Below are positions 34,701-43,568 of a stretch of 64,000 nt of DNA, in pieces. Origin of the DNA: Lachnospiraceae bacterium AB2028 (GTDB lineage: Bacteria > Bacillota > Clostridia > Lachnospirales > Lachnospiraceae); NCBI GenBank assembly GCA_000621425.1, contig JHYJ01000007.1:1-64000 (forward strand), given 5' to 3'. Both the position numbers and the translations under genes were made by a program. The number at the start of each line of letters is the position of its first letter. Position 1 is the first letter of the stretch. The notes under the pieces are model-generated. The model was given only the letters and a program-made list of their open reading frames with translations. It did not search any database and was not told the origin of the DNA.

Positions 34701-35643
34701 TGTCCTCACCCTTTTTAATATATTCCCTTCTGGATTCCGGCAAGCTCTCAATATAGGACGCGCTGTCAAACTCCTTAGGGATCTCGTATACCGGCAGGAG
34801 CGGCTTACTGTAGTGGATCTCCACGTGGCAGCGCTCAGCTATCTTTGCAGTGTTCTCTACTGCCTCGATCGCATAAGGGAAGAGCTCACGCATCTCCTCC
34901 TCGCTCTTTACATAGTACTGTCCGCCCTCGTAACGCATGCGGTTCTCATCGCTTAAATGTGCACCTGTCTGTATGCAGAGAAGCACATCATGAGACTGGG
35001 CATCATCCGCACTGGTATAATGGCAGTCGTTGGTAGCGACCAGCGGGATATCCAGGTCACGGCTCATACGCATAAGCTCCATATTGACGGTTCTCTGGGC
35101 AGGTATGCCGTGGTCCTGCATCTCCAGATAATAATTACCGGCCCCAAAGAGATTCTTGTACCAGAGCGCAGTTTCTTCTGCCTTTTCTATCATGCCCCTG
35201 GTGATAAACCTGGGCACTTCTCCGGCAAGACATGCCGACAGACAAATAAGACCTTCATGGTACTGCTCCAGCACTTCATGGTCCACACGTGGCTTGTAGT
35301 AATAGCCTTCGGTAAAGCCCTTTGACACGATCTTTACCAGGTTCTGGTATCCTGTATCATTCTCTGCAAGCAGTATGAGATGGTTGTACCTGTCATCTCC
35401 GCCTGAAACTTCCTTGTCAAACCTTGAGCCCGGAGCAACATAAATCTCACAACCCAGTATTGGATTTATCCCCTCAGCCTTGGCAGCCTCGTAAAAATCC
35501 ACCACGCCGTACATAACGCCATGATCCGTTATGGCTGCGGCAGTCTGCCCCAGCTCCTTTACACGGCTGACATAGTCCTTTATCTTGTTTGAACCGTCCA
35601 GCAGGCTGTATTCCGTATGCGTATGTAAATGGACAAAAGACAT
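31783..35643 (-). CDS. dnaE: DNA polymerase III alpha subunit
   Basis: A 1286-residue replicative polymerase of the DnaE type. It has an N-terminal PHP domain (HLHTHTEYSLLDGS, ITDHGVMYG), the palm with VGPGRGSAAGS and PDIDVDFCYNHRED carrying catalytic aspartates, a helix-hairpin-helix region, and a C-terminal OB fold (KISLAGMVSDVKIKYTKKG). Length is slightly above the usual 1100-1200. It begins 16 bases after the membrane spermidine-synthase-like gene. Confidence 0.97.
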   Translation of the reverse strand: MSFVHLHTHTEYSLLDGSNKIKDYVSRVKELGQTAAAITDHGVMYGVVDFYEAAKAEGINPILGCEIYVAPGSRFDKEVSGGDDRYNHLILLAENDTGYQNLVKIVSKGFTEGYYYKPRVDHEVLEQYHEGLICLSACLAGEVPRFITRGMIEKAEETALWYKNLFGAGNYYLEMQDHGIPAQRTVNMELMRMSRDLDIPLVATNDCHYTSADDAQSHDVLLCIQTGAHLSDENRMRYEGGQYYVKSEEEMRELFPYAIEAVENTAKIAERCHVEIHYSKPLLPVYEIPKEFDSASYIESLPESRREYIKKGEDNYRKAGEETGNEKTDGTATVDEYIRSWQYLNYLCDMGMRERYPEQYKLSLEGAGDVVPIPELTDGKEKKFDADSPLDNMISKVIEDDEIKRKYADDGGISPIWSWNALCKRMEYELDVMRTMDFVNYFLIVWDYINYAKEHDIPVGPGRGSAAGSIVSYAIHITDIDPIRYQLLFERFLNPERVSMPDIDVDFCYNHREDVIQYVREKYGNEKVVQIVTFGKLLAKGVIRDVGRVMDLPYAKCDQLAKMVPAELNITLSEALDKNPDLMAEYTADDDVHTLIDYALKLEGLPRQTGMHAAGVVICPKAADDMIPLALGGDNAVMAQFTMATLEPLGLLKMDFLGLRTLTVIKDTLDNIKATTGEDIDISKINYEDPAVYAMLSSGDCVGVFQLESAGMTDFMKTLKPRCLEDVIAGISLYRPGPMDFIPKYLAGKNDPQHIVYECPELEPILKATYGCIVYQEQVMQIVRDLAGFSMGRSDNVRRAMSKKKEYVMEHERNIFIHGNESEIKEAQEKGLPEVDWPAFVPGCVKNGISEEAASHIYATMMDFAKYAFNKSHAACYAVVGYQTAYLKRYYPAEFMAAIMTSVIDNSTKLSEYLMYIRAKGINLLPPDINFGGVGFTVNENGIYYALNAVRGVGSNVVAAVVKERDAGGPYRSMRDFIERTLDKGINKRQIENMIKAGAFDCFGAKRKELMYVYPDIMDSVAADRKTSMAGQISLFDLMGEEGRSQRETAIPKDIGEFEREELLMLEKDVLGIYLSGHPLEEYVGLWDSLVTNYTTDLYLEEYENVSELKTMNVTDGAKISLAGMVSDVKIKYTKKGDPMAFVTLEDLVGQAEVIVFPKTLTQYKALLTEDSKVIINGKVSADEEKDGKLIAERIDSIESVQRTLWIQYKDETERNEKLEDIKKILSEHPGTDGLRGYISDKKKVLHPDEEGTEVSGQLVSELQELLGKGNVKVTYSLPQVKGWRR

Positions 35644-35659
35644 ATAACCCCCCCGTTTC

Positions 35660-37291
35660 TTAGAAAGACTCCATAAGGCCGCTTAAGCCTTCTTCCTTGT
35701 AAACTTCCTTGTAGTAATCCAGCTCGTCATTTATCAGCGAATCGATCACCTGCATACCAAGCAGTTCCACAGGCGCCTTGTCATCCGTAAGGATCAACCC
35801 GGAACTTTCATGTGCCGACAACCGTCCCTGAACGTCCGCAAGCTGTTTCTTCAGGCCTTCATCCGGAACATTCTCACAGCCCTTAGATAATGCCGCCATC
35901 ATGTCAGTATCCACGGTAGCGAAAAGCTCACGGTTTGTGGAATTCTTAACATCAGCTACCACCACATTTGGGAACACACCGGCTACTGTGTCAGAAAGGT
36001 AGTTGGTTATATCCGGACCGCCTTCCTCATCATAGCCATGCATGTTCATATTTACCACCATCACACCGCCGTCCTTAAGATGATCCTTAACCATCGTGAA
36101 AAACTCCACGCTGCTCATCTGGAAAGGAATGGTTATGTCCTGATAGGCATCCACCATGATCACATCGTATTTACCCTTATCTGCCTGCAAATAGGCACGT
36201 CCGTCATAGGTATGAACCACAATGTCATCCGACAGCTCAAAATACTCATGGGCAAGATCAGTTATCTTTTCATCTATCTCCACTCCGGTCACGGTGGAGC
36301 CCGGGAAAAACTTTGTGCACTGCATACCGAAGGTTCCGGTTCCCATTCCTAAGATCAGTATATCCAGATCTTCTGAAGACTTTGCCTCTTCCCCGCCGTA
36401 CATAGCCATTGTAGGTGCTGCCAGCGCATAATCATAATACATACCTGTCAGGTCGCTGCTCTTCATGCGTATGGACTGCACTCCGAACAGAACATTTGTG
36501 GAAAGCATTGTAGCCCTGTCATTATCGGCCACCTGCAGATAGTTATATATCGACTCACCCTCATATGTCAGCGAATCATTCCAGAAGGCAAAATTAGAAC
36601 TGTGGCCGAATATACACGCGATAACAAACAGCGCAGATCCGGCACCGAGAATGACCTTCTTTATCTTTCCGCATTTTGCCGTCAGGAAATAAACTGCGGC
36701 AATAATTATGAGTATCCCTGCAAAGATAAGGAAGGTAGCGGATGTTCCCACGGAAGGGATGGTTACAAAGGTCGGCAGGAAAGTTCCTATGATGGAGCCT
36801 ATGGTATTGCAGGCTCCCAGCTTTCCGGCCACTGAGCCGCTCTCCCCGATATCGGATATGGTGTATTTAATGAGAGACGGAGTTACCGTTCCCAGCAGGA
36901 ACAGGGGAAAAACAAATATGATCATGCAGGCAGCAAAGGATGACCAAATAAGGAGTCCTGTGGAAACCGTGACGATCATAAGACCCGTTATGGCCAGGAT
37001 GATATACTTGCCCAGTACAGGGATGAATGCTATCCAAATAGCCGCTATCAGTATCCTGGTAAAAAGCTTATCCGGCCCGTCGCCCTTATCGGCCCATTTT
37101 CCGCCGATGACATTTCCCAGAGCCATTGCGATCATTATAGTGCCTATGATTATGGTCCATACGATCTGGGATGATGAAAAATACGGTGCCAGCAGCCTTG
37201 ATGCCCCCAGCTCCACCGCCATCACTGCCATCCCGACAAAAAACTCGGTTATATACAAGTAATATCTGTTTTTTAAAATATCGATCTTCAC
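35660..37291 (-). CDS. Membrane-bound spermidine-synthase-like protein
   Basis: A 543-residue fusion. Residues 1-230 hold about seven transmembrane segments of an MFS-like half-transporter (GASRLLAPYFSSSQIVWT, GNVIGGKWAD). Residues 300-480 are a soluble methyltransferase/spermidine-synthase fold with ILGMGTGTFGM, VTGVEIDEKI and VIMVDAYQD. Such proteins are common in bacteria but mostly uncharacterised; polyamine synthesis is not proven. The start is a GTG. It precedes dnaE by 16 bases on the same strand. Confidence 0.85.
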   Translation of the reverse strand: MKIDILKNRYYLYITEFFVGMAVMAVELGASRLLAPYFSSSQIVWTIIIGTIMIAMALGNVIGGKWADKGDGPDKLFTRILIAAIWIAFIPVLGKYIILAITGLMIVTVSTGLLIWSSFAACMIIFVFPLFLLGTVTPSLIKYTISDIGESGSVAGKLGACNTIGSIIGTFLPTFVTIPSVGTSATFLIFAGILIIIAAVYFLTAKCGKIKKVILGAGSALFVIACIFGHSSNFAFWNDSLTYEGESIYNYLQVADNDRATMLSTNVLFGVQSIRMKSSDLTGMYYDYALAAPTMAMYGGEEAKSSEDLDILILGMGTGTFGMQCTKFFPGSTVTGVEIDEKITDLAHEYFELSDDIVVHTYDGRAYLQADKGKYDVIMVDAYQDITIPFQMSSVEFFTMVKDHLKDGGVMVVNMNMHGYDEEGGPDITNYLSDTVAGVFPNVVVADVKNSTNRELFATVDTDMMAALSKGCENVPDEGLKKQLADVQGRLSAHESSGLILTDDKAPVELLGMQVIDSLINDELDYYKEVYKEEGLSGLMESF

Positions 37292-37393
37292 TGTTTTCCC
37301 ACTCTCTGTATCTTATGTACTATCATATTATTCCTGCGCACAAACTGAATTAATTTTCACTTGGTGCCGGCCGATAACGAACTAATGTTCATT

Positions 37394-37423
37394 TTATCAT
37401 ATTATGGGCGATTGTGCTATAAT
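37394..37423 (+). promoter_or_regulatory. Promoter giving an apparently leaderless wbqC-like mRNA
   Basis: A -35-like TTATCA (37394-37399), an 18-bp spacer and a perfect extended -10 TGC-TATAAT (37418-37423) place the transcription start at about 37430-37431, which is the A of the ATG of the next gene. No Shine-Dalgarno is present. Confidence 0.6.
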
Positions 37424-37430
37424 ACCACTT

Positions 37431-38141
37431 ATGAAATTAGCGATCACACAACCCTATCTTTTTCCGTATATCGGCTACTGGCAGCTTATAGCGGCGGCTG
37501 ACCGTTTCGTCCTGCTGGATGACGTGAATTATATAAAAAAGGGCTTTATAAACAGAAACCGCATACTGTACGGTAATTCTGCACACCAGTTTACAATATC
37601 ATTGGATCATCCGTCCCAGAACAATCTGATAATGGATTCAAAGCTTTCCTCAGATCCCGAAAGCCGGATGAATTTCCTGCGCCTTGTTCAGGATGCATAC
37701 AGACATGCGCCCTACTATGATGCTGTTTATCCTATGATCGAACGTGTCATGACAAACGATGAGCTTGACCTTACGGAATTCATTTTCTACAGCATAAGGG
37801 AAACAGCTGCTTACCTGGGTGTAAAAACGGATCTTACAAAATCTTCTTTAGTTGAAAAGGATCCCACACTTCGTGCACAGGATAGGATCATTGCAATATG
37901 CAAAAAACTTGATGCGGATACTTACATTAACCCCGCAGGTGGACGTGAACTGTATGATCAGGAGTCATTTGCCGCCAATGGTATGCAGCTTTACTTTATC
38001 GATATGCAACAGGATAAGGTGAAATACAAACAGTTTGCGGAACCTTTCGTTGAGAATCTGTCCATCATAGACGTGATGATGTTCAACAGCGTGGAAGAGA
38101 TCGGCGAATTGCTCAAATACTACGAACTTAACGAACAGTAA
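37431..38141 (+). CDS. WbqC-family protein
   Basis: A 236-residue protein of the WbqC family, starting MKLAITQPYLFPYIGYWQLI with the conserved QPxxFP motif and DDVNYIKKGFINRN. Members occur in O-antigen and cell-surface glycan loci and probably act in amino-sugar modification, but no activity is established. The ATG at 37431 is preferred because the family begins there; an in-frame ATG at 37404 lies inside the promoter. It ends three bases from the convergent CsoR-like gene. Confidence 0.85.
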   Translation: MKLAITQPYLFPYIGYWQLIAAADRFVLLDDVNYIKKGFINRNRILYGNSAHQFTISLDHPSQNNLIMDSKLSSDPESRMNFLRLVQDAYRHAPYYDAVYPMIERVMTNDELDLTEFIFYSIRETAAYLGVKTDLTKSSLVEKDPTLRAQDRIIAICKKLDADTYINPAGGRELYDQESFAANGMQLYFIDMQQDKVKYKQFAEPFVENLSIIDVMMFNSVEEIGELLKYYELNEQ

Positions 38142-38144
38142 ATT

Positions 38145-38573
38145 TTATTTCATGAACATATCTATGGCTTTGTTCATCTTGTCAACTGCATCCTTGTCGT
38201 CCTCTGCTACAGCTTCCACTATGCAGTGTTCCAGATGTTCTTTTAAAAGGGCCTTTCCGGCATTATTCACTTCACCCTTTATAGCAGCAAGCTGAATAAG
38301 CACATCGGCACAGTCCTGTCCGTCCAGGAGCATCTTTTTTGTGGACTCCAGATGGCCAATGGTACGTGAAAGGCTGTTCACGATCTTTTTTATCTCAGCC
38401 GGATCATGGGTATGGCTGTGGCTGTGATGTCCGTCGTGATCGTGGACATGTTCGTGATCATGATGACCTTCATGGTCGTGATGATGGGGATGATCATGGT
38501 GCTCTCCATGCTCGTGGCTATACTCATGGTCGTGCGTATGCTCTGCTATATCTTCTTTTTTGGTTCTTGCCAT
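38145..38573 (-). CDS. CsoR/RcnR-family metal-sensing repressor with His-rich N-terminus
   Basis: A 142-residue repressor. The first ~60 residues contain about 23 histidines among Asp, Glu and Gly, a likely metal reservoir. The CsoR fold follows, with Cys, His and Cys spaced x24 and x3 (DCADV to EHLEHC), the pattern that binds Cu(I) in CsoR. Such proteins release DNA when copper or another metal binds and control efflux genes. No copper pump is adjacent. The ATG at 38573 has AGAGGA seven bases upstream. Confidence 0.88.
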   Translation of the reverse strand: MARTKKEDIAEHTHDHEYSHEHGEHHDHPHHHDHEGHHDHEHVHDHDGHHSHSHTHDPAEIKKIVNSLSRTIGHLESTKKMLLDGQDCADVLIQLAAIKGEVNNAGKALLKEHLEHCIVEAVAEDDKDAVDKMNKAIDMFMK

Positions 38574-38745
38574 AATATATTCCTCTTCTTTCAGAACCAT
38601 TTTATTATAAATCGTGCAATATCGCCATAAAAAACTTGTTATAAAAGCGATTTTAATCTATCATATTTGTTGGAAATATCTCTCACCGCACCATTTCAAT
38701 ACCGGTGTCAGAATTTTACTATAGCAAAGAAAAGGATCCTTAAAT

Positions 38746-39471
38746 ATGAAACATGTAACTCTTGAAAAAGACATAAAGGATGTAGTTGTTTCCGTAATCT
38801 TTCCTGTCTACAACGAAATTAAAACCGTAGAAAATGTTATTGATACCGTGAGAGCGGTTGATTTCAAGAAGGAAATAATTGTCGTAGATGACGGCTCCAC
38901 CGACGGTTCAAGGGAAATATTAAAGAGACTTAAAAAAGAAAAGAAGATAGACAGGCTCATACTGAACAAAAAGAACATGGGCAAGGGTGCATCCTTAAGA
39001 AGAGGATTTAAGGCAGCTACCGGCGATCTCGTTATAGTTCAGGATGCTGACTTAGAATACGATCCCAATGATATAAAGCTGCTCATCGTGCCTTTTGTAG
39101 AAAGCGATGCAGAAGTAGTATACGGCTCCCGCTATCTGAAGGGCAACAAATACCGCGTAGACGGTTTCTACCACGAATTTGGAAACAAGATGCTTACAGG
39201 CATGTCAAATATCTGCTCGGACCTTTCACTTACGGATATGGAGACCTGCTACAAGATGTTCCTTCGCGAAGTGATCCAGTCTACAAAGCTCTGCGAAAAC
39301 AGATTCGGATTCGAGCCTGAGGTTACAGCCAAGATTGCAAAACAGAAGAGAAGGATTTACGAGATCCCCATTTCCTACTCCCCCAGGACATTTGAGGAAG
39401 GAAAGAAGATCGGAGTAAAAGATGCCTTCAGGGCAATTTGGTGCATACTGAAATATAATTTTTTTAGATAA
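38746..39471 (+). CDS. Family 2 glycosyltransferase (DPM1/polyprenyl-phosphate type)
   Basis: A 241-residue GT-A enzyme. It shows IFPVYNEIKTVENVID, IIVVDDGSTDGS, GASLRRGFKAATGDLVI and VQDADLEYDP, the DXD region typical of dolichyl-phosphate-mannose-synthase-like enzymes that load a sugar on a polyprenyl carrier at the inner membrane face. There is no transmembrane domain. AAAAGGA lies before the ATG. It may work with the nearby envelope glycan genes, though it stands alone. Confidence 0.9.
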   Translation: MKHVTLEKDIKDVVVSVIFPVYNEIKTVENVIDTVRAVDFKKEIIVVDDGSTDGSREILKRLKKEKKIDRLILNKKNMGKGASLRRGFKAATGDLVIVQDADLEYDPNDIKLLIVPFVESDAEVVYGSRYLKGNKYRVDGFYHEFGNKMLTGMSNICSDLSLTDMETCYKMFLREVIQSTKLCENRFGFEPEVTAKIAKQKRRIYEIPISYSPRTFEEGKKIGVKDAFRAIWCILKYNFFR

Positions 39472-39525
39472 AACTAAAACTTCCCACATATAGTATGTAG
39501 GAAGTTCTAATTTCTATTGAAGTAT

Positions 39526-39746
39526 CCCACACCGATAGCTCACCTGCCGGTGGGGTCGTTCACCAAGCAGTTCTTACGGAAATGCCCAAACGTATCCATC
39601 TCGTCCGGAACCGTTCACACGCTACATCCATGTAGCGTTGTTCACTCGCCCCACCCTCCATGGTGGGGCGTTCCTATTGTATTCATGCATTTCCGAGAAC
39701 TGCTAAGGTTCACTTTACACCGTCAGGCGAGTCTATACGATGTGGG
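39526..39746 (+). repeat. Nested palindromic element, copy 1
   Basis: A 221-bp element with inverted ends (CCCACACCGATAG and CTATACGATGTGGG). A second inverted pair lies inside (AAGCAGTTCTTACGGAAATGC and its partner GCATTTCCGAGAACTGCT). Two central hairpins are hairpin A (CGCTACAT/ATGTAGCG, 39620-39637) and hairpin B (GCCCCACC/GGTGGGGC, 39648-39669), both enclosed by GGAAC/GTTCC. It fills the gap between the glycosyltransferase and metK. It is flanked by near-identical CTCCCACATATAG-type direct repeats (near 39481 and 39770). It contains no ORF of note. It could be a MITE, a structured RNA, or both. Confidence 0.8.
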
Positions 39747-39807
39747 AAATCTTAGTAGCTAACTAAAATCTCCCACATATAGTCTATGTGAATCAGATCA
39801 ACAACTC

Positions 39808-40995
39808 TCAGCCCAGGTACTTCTTCAGTACGTCAACCTTGTCTGTCTTCTCCCAGGGAAGATCAAGATCATCACGGCCGAAGTGACCATAGGATGCGGT
39901 CTGCTTGTAGATAGGTCTGCGAAGGTCAAGCATCTTGATGATTCCTGCAGGACGAAGGTCGAAGTTTTCTCTTACGATCTCTGTCAGCTTGTCATCAGCG
40001 ATCTTGCCTGTACCGAAAGTATCAACGGATACGGAAGTAGGCTCAGCTACACCGATTGCATATGAAAGCTGTATCTCGCACTTATCTGCAAGGCCTGCTG
40101 CCACGATGTTCTTTGCAACATATCTTGCAGCATAAGCAGCTGAACGGTCAACCTTTGTGCAGTCCTTACCGGAGAATGCTCCGCCGCCGTGACGTGCATA
40201 TCCGCCGTAGGTATCAACGATTATCTTTCTACCTGTAAGACCGGCATCACCGTGAGGTCCGCCTATTACGAAACGTCCGGTAGGATTGATATAAATCTTT
40301 GTATCAGCATCGATAAGTTCCTTAGGAAGAACAGGATCGAAGACATACTTCTTGATATCCTCGTGGATCTGCTCCTGCGTAACATCGTCATCATGCTGTG
40401 TTGAAAGAACGACAGCCTCAAGTCTTACAGCCTTGTCATTCTCATCATACTCAACTGATACCTGGCTCTTTCCGTCCGGACGGAGATACTTAAGTGTTCC
40501 GTCTTTTCTCACCTTTGTAAGCTGTCTTGTAAGCTTATGTGCAAGGGAGATGGGATAAGGCATAAGCTCAGGTGTCTCATTTGTAGCATAACCAAACATC
40601 ATACCCTGATCGCCGGCACCTGTATCAAGGTCATCCTCAAGTGTACCCTTCTTTGCCTCAAGCGCCTTGTCAACGCCCATAGCGATATCTGCAGACTGCT
40701 CGTCAATAGCTGTGAATACTGCACAGGTATTGCCGTCGAAACCATACTCGGAACGGTCATAACCGATCTCCTTAACAGTATCACGAACTACCCTGGGGAT
40801 ATCAACATATGCCTCTGTTGTGATCTCACCTGTTACTACTACGAAACCTGTGCAGGCCATTGTCTCGCAGGCAACACGGCTCATGGGATCCTGTGCCATG
40901 CAGGCATCAAGGATCGCATCTGATATTGCATCGCAGACTTTGTCGGGATGCCCTTCAGTTACTGATTCTGATGTGAATAATCTTTTCTCTGACAT
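39808..40995 (-). CDS. metK: S-adenosylmethionine synthetase
   Basis: A 395-residue MetK that makes SAM from methionine and ATP. It has [19 protein letters not shown] at the N-terminus, [12 protein letters not shown] and [15 protein letters not shown], the P-loop-like signature. Length is typical. It is preceded by a SAM-I riboswitch with terminator, so expression should fall when SAM is plentiful. GAAAGG precedes the ATG. Confidence 0.97.
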   Translation of the reverse strand: MSEKRLFTSESVTEGHPDKVCDAISDAILDACMAQDPMSRVACETMACTGFVVVTGEITTEAYVDIPRVVRDTVKEIGYDRSEYGFDGNTCAVFTAIDEQSADIAMGVDKALEAKKGTLEDDLDTGAGDQGMMFGYATNETPELMPYPISLAHKLTRQLTKVRKDGTLKYLRPDGKSQVSVEYDENDKAVRLEAVVLSTQHDDDVTQEQIHEDIKKYVFDPVLPKELIDADTKIYINPTGRFVIGGPHGDAGLTGRKIIVDTYGGYARHGGGAFSGKDCTKVDRSAAYAARYVAKNIVAAGLADKCEIQLSYAIGVAEPTSVSVDTFGTGKIADDKLTEIVRENFDLRPAGIIKMLDLRRPIYKQTASYGHFGRDDLDLPWEKTDKVDVLKKYLG

Positions 40996-41061
40996 TTTTG
41001 CTTTCCTTTCTTTTTATTTGTTGGTTACTATTGTTTAAAAATAACTTGACCTCTTTATCGA

Positions 41062-41091
41062 ATAAAAAATCCGCTTAACAATAAGCGGACT
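41062..41091 (-). terminator. Terminator of the SAM-I riboswitch
   Basis: On the minus strand TCCGCTTATTGTTAAGCGGA is followed by TTTTTTATT. The CTTATTG strand can instead pair with CAATAAG at the 3' end of the riboswitch P1 stem (about 41110), the usual antiterminator exchange. Confidence 0.85.
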
Positions 41092-41103
41092 CCAAAAACG
41101 AAT

Positions 41104-41232
41104 CCTCTTATTGTTCGACAAAGGTGCGGTACTTGACCGCCCTCTCGCTCAGGTTGGCACCTTCCTTCATCTCTTCCGGGGTTGCCGTGGTTTCATAGGT
41201 CCTATGTACCTCCACCACTCTGAATAAGAGTT
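41104..41232 (-). promoter_or_regulatory. SAM-I (S-box) riboswitch upstream of metK
   Basis: The minus-strand leader shows the S-box consensus in order: CTCTTATTCAGAG, GGTGGAGG, GATGAAACC-like CTATGAAACCACGGCAACC, and GAAGGTGCCAA, closing with AATAAGAG as the 3' strand of P1. With the terminator at 41062-41091 it would end transcription of metK when SAM binds. Confidence 0.96.
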
Positions 41233-41258
41233 CATCAGCTATTCTTTTTACATTGGAT

Positions 41259-41287
41259 AGAATACAACGCTATCACATATATGTCAA
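41259..41287 (-). promoter_or_regulatory. Promoter of metK
   Basis: A perfect -35 TTGACA (41282-41287), a 17-bp spacer and TATTCT (41259-41264) lie just upstream of the SAM-I riboswitch. Confidence 0.75.
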
Positions 41288-41311
41288 CCGGGATTTTTCA
41301 CCCCGGTATTC

Positions 41312-43456
41312 TTATTTGATTTTCATGCTAAGGGATATCCTTTTCTTTGCAGGCTCCACTCCCAAAACTTTGACTTCCACAATGTCTCCTACCGACACCA
41401 CTTCAAGCGGATGCTTAATGTATTTTTCTGACATCTGGGAAATATGCACCAGTCCGTCCTGATGTACGCCTATATCCACAAAGGCACCGAAATCAATAAC
41501 ATTACGCACAGTACCCTTAAGTATCATGCCTTCCTTAAGGTCTTCCATGCTCATGACATCGGATCTGAGAATGGGTTTAGGCATATCTTCTCTGGGATCA
41601 CGTCCCGGTTTCTCCAGTTCCTTTATGATGTCTTTTAAAGTAAGCTCACCTACAGACAGGTCAGTGGCCAGATCAGCAGTATTTTTTACTTTTGCTGAAA
41701 GCCCCGGAAGACCGCCTTTTTTTATATCAGCCGTTGTATAGCCAAGCTTTGTAAGGAGTTTCTTAGCAGCGTCATATGACTCCGGATGCACACCTGTTCC
41801 GTCCAGCGGATCCTTGGCATCCGTTATCCTTAAGAAACCTGCACACTGCTCGTAAGCCTTAGGGCCAAGCTTAGGAACTTTAAGCAGTTCCTTTCTGCTG
41901 CCAAAACTTCCGTTTTCTTCACGGTAGCTGACTATATTCTTGGCTAAGGTTTTATTTATACCGGAAACATATTCCAAAAGTGATGCGGATGCAGTATTCA
42001 GGTCCACTCCCACTCTGTTAACACAGTCTTCTACTACAGCACCTAAAGCCTCTCCCAGCTTCTTCTGGTTCATATCGTGCTGATACTGGCCTACGCCTAT
42101 GGACTTGGGATCTATCTTTACAAGTTCTGCCAAGGGATCCTGAACACGCCTTGCTATGGAAGCAGCACTTCTCTGTCCCACATCAAACTCAGGAAACTCT
42201 TCTGTAGCCAGCTTGCTTGCCGAATAAACCGAAGCACCGGCTTCATTGGTGATAACATACTGTACCGGCTCCGATATCTCATGAAGCATTTCGGATATTA
42301 TCTGCTCGGACTCCCTGGATGCAGTTCCATTTCCCACAGAGATCAGATTTATACCGTATTTTTTTATCAGGGCTTTTACATCCTTCTTTGCATCCTCCAC
42401 TTTATTCTGGGGCGCAGTCGGATAAATAACTTTGGTATCAAGGACTTTTCCGGTAGCATCAACAACCGCCAGCTTACAGCCTGTACGGAAGGCAGGATCC
42501 CAGCCCAGCACCACAAGGCCGTGAATGGGCGGCTGCATAAGTAACTGGTTAAGGTTCTTTCCGAATACTTCGATGGCACCGTCTTCAGCTTTTTCAGTAA
42601 GCTCGCTGCGGATCTCACGCTCCGTTGATTCCTTGATAAGACGAAGGTAAGCATCCTGACAAGCTTCTTTCAAATACGGAGCGGCCGCATCATCTTCCCT
42701 GATGATGATCTTTTTTTCCAGATAGCGGATTATACTTTCCTCCGGTGCCTGCACCTTTACGTTAAGAATCTTTTCTTTCTCGCCGCGGTTGACCGCCAGG
42801 GTACGGTATCCTGTCATTTTGGAGACAGGCTCCTTGAAATCATAATACATCTCGTAAACCGAGGATGCAGCCGCATCCTTTGCTTCTGAAGTAATGATTC
42901 CCTCACGCCTTGTGATATCCCTGATCCAGGTACGGTATTCCGGTTCATCGGATATAAGTTCTGCCAGTATATCCTTAGCGCCTTCAATGGCATCAGCGGC
43001 AGTCATCACGCCCTTATCTTCATCTATATATTTCTTCGCTTCTTCTTCCACTGAATGGTTGGATCGCTGGAGCTGCAGCCATATAGCAAGTCCTTCCAGT
43101 CCTTTTTCCTTTGCGATGGTTGCCCTGGTTCTGCGTTTCTGCTTGTAGGGACGGTAAAGGTCTTCAACAGCCACAAGAGTCATGGCATCCTCTATTGCCT
43201 TCTTAAGCTCATCCGTAAGTTTTCCCTGCTCATCTATGCTTTTAAGAACTGTATCCTTACGCTCCTCAAGACCGCGAAGATAGTTTAAGCGCTCTTCTAA
43301 ATTTCTGAGCACCTCGTCATTCAGACCGCCATGCATCTCCTTACGATATCTTGCTATAAAGGGAATGGTGTTTCCCTCATCAATAAGCTGCATTACAGTT
43401 GCCACCTGTGACGGCTTAATCTTCAGTTCTGTTGCTATGACCTTTGCAATATCCAT
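41312..43456 (-). CDS. tex: Tex/YhgF-family S1 RNA-binding protein
   Basis: A 714-residue Tex homologue. Domains in order are the helical N-terminal region (IPFIARYRKEMHGGLND), a YqgF/RNase H-like domain (VLGWDPAFRTGCKLAVVD near residue 325), helix-hairpin-helix modules (SLLEYVSGINKTLAKNIVSY), and a C-terminal S1 RNA-binding domain (FGAFVDIGVHQDGLVHISQM). Tex affects transcription and RNA turnover. GGAGG lies before the ATG. Confidence 0.95.
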   Translation of the reverse strand: MDIAKVIATELKIKPSQVATVMQLIDEGNTIPFIARYRKEMHGGLNDEVLRNLEERLNYLRGLEERKDTVLKSIDEQGKLTDELKKAIEDAMTLVAVEDLYRPYKQKRRTRATIAKEKGLEGLAIWLQLQRSNHSVEEEAKKYIDEDKGVMTAADAIEGAKDILAELISDEPEYRTWIRDITRREGIITSEAKDAAASSVYEMYYDFKEPVSKMTGYRTLAVNRGEKEKILNVKVQAPEESIIRYLEKKIIIREDDAAAPYLKEACQDAYLRLIKESTEREIRSELTEKAEDGAIEVFGKNLNQLLMQPPIHGLVVLGWDPAFRTGCKLAVVDATGKVLDTKVIYPTAPQNKVEDAKKDVKALIKKYGINLISVGNGTASRESEQIISEMLHEISEPVQYVITNEAGASVYSASKLATEEFPEFDVGQRSAASIARRVQDPLAELVKIDPKSIGVGQYQHDMNQKKLGEALGAVVEDCVNRVGVDLNTASASLLEYVSGINKTLAKNIVSYREENGSFGSRKELLKVPKLGPKAYEQCAGFLRITDAKDPLDGTGVHPESYDAAKKLLTKLGYTTADIKKGGLPGLSAKVKNTADLATDLSVGELTLKDIIKELEKPGRDPREDMPKPILRSDVMSMEDLKEGMILKGTVRNVIDFGAFVDIGVHQDGLVHISQMSEKYIKHPLEVVSVGDIVEVKVLGVEPAKKRISLSMKIK

Positions 43457-43539
43457 TTATTTTTTCCTCCGGAAAACATCTCCGGATATTTTATAACATA
43501 TCTCAACTTTTTTCATTCGGTTTTAAAAATCTTTCAGGG

Positions 43540-43568
43540 TTGACAATGATATTTGTTTTTTATAGAAT
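43540..43568 (+). promoter_or_regulatory. Promoter upstream of the MFS gene, with long leader
   Basis: TTGACA (43540-43545), a 17-bp spacer and TAGAAT (43563-43568) form a strong promoter. The start codon of the MFS gene is about 240 bases further on. The leader holds small hairpins, such as CCGGCAGATTCCGG and CCCCTAAGGGG, but no riboswitch class I recognise. Confidence 0.65.
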
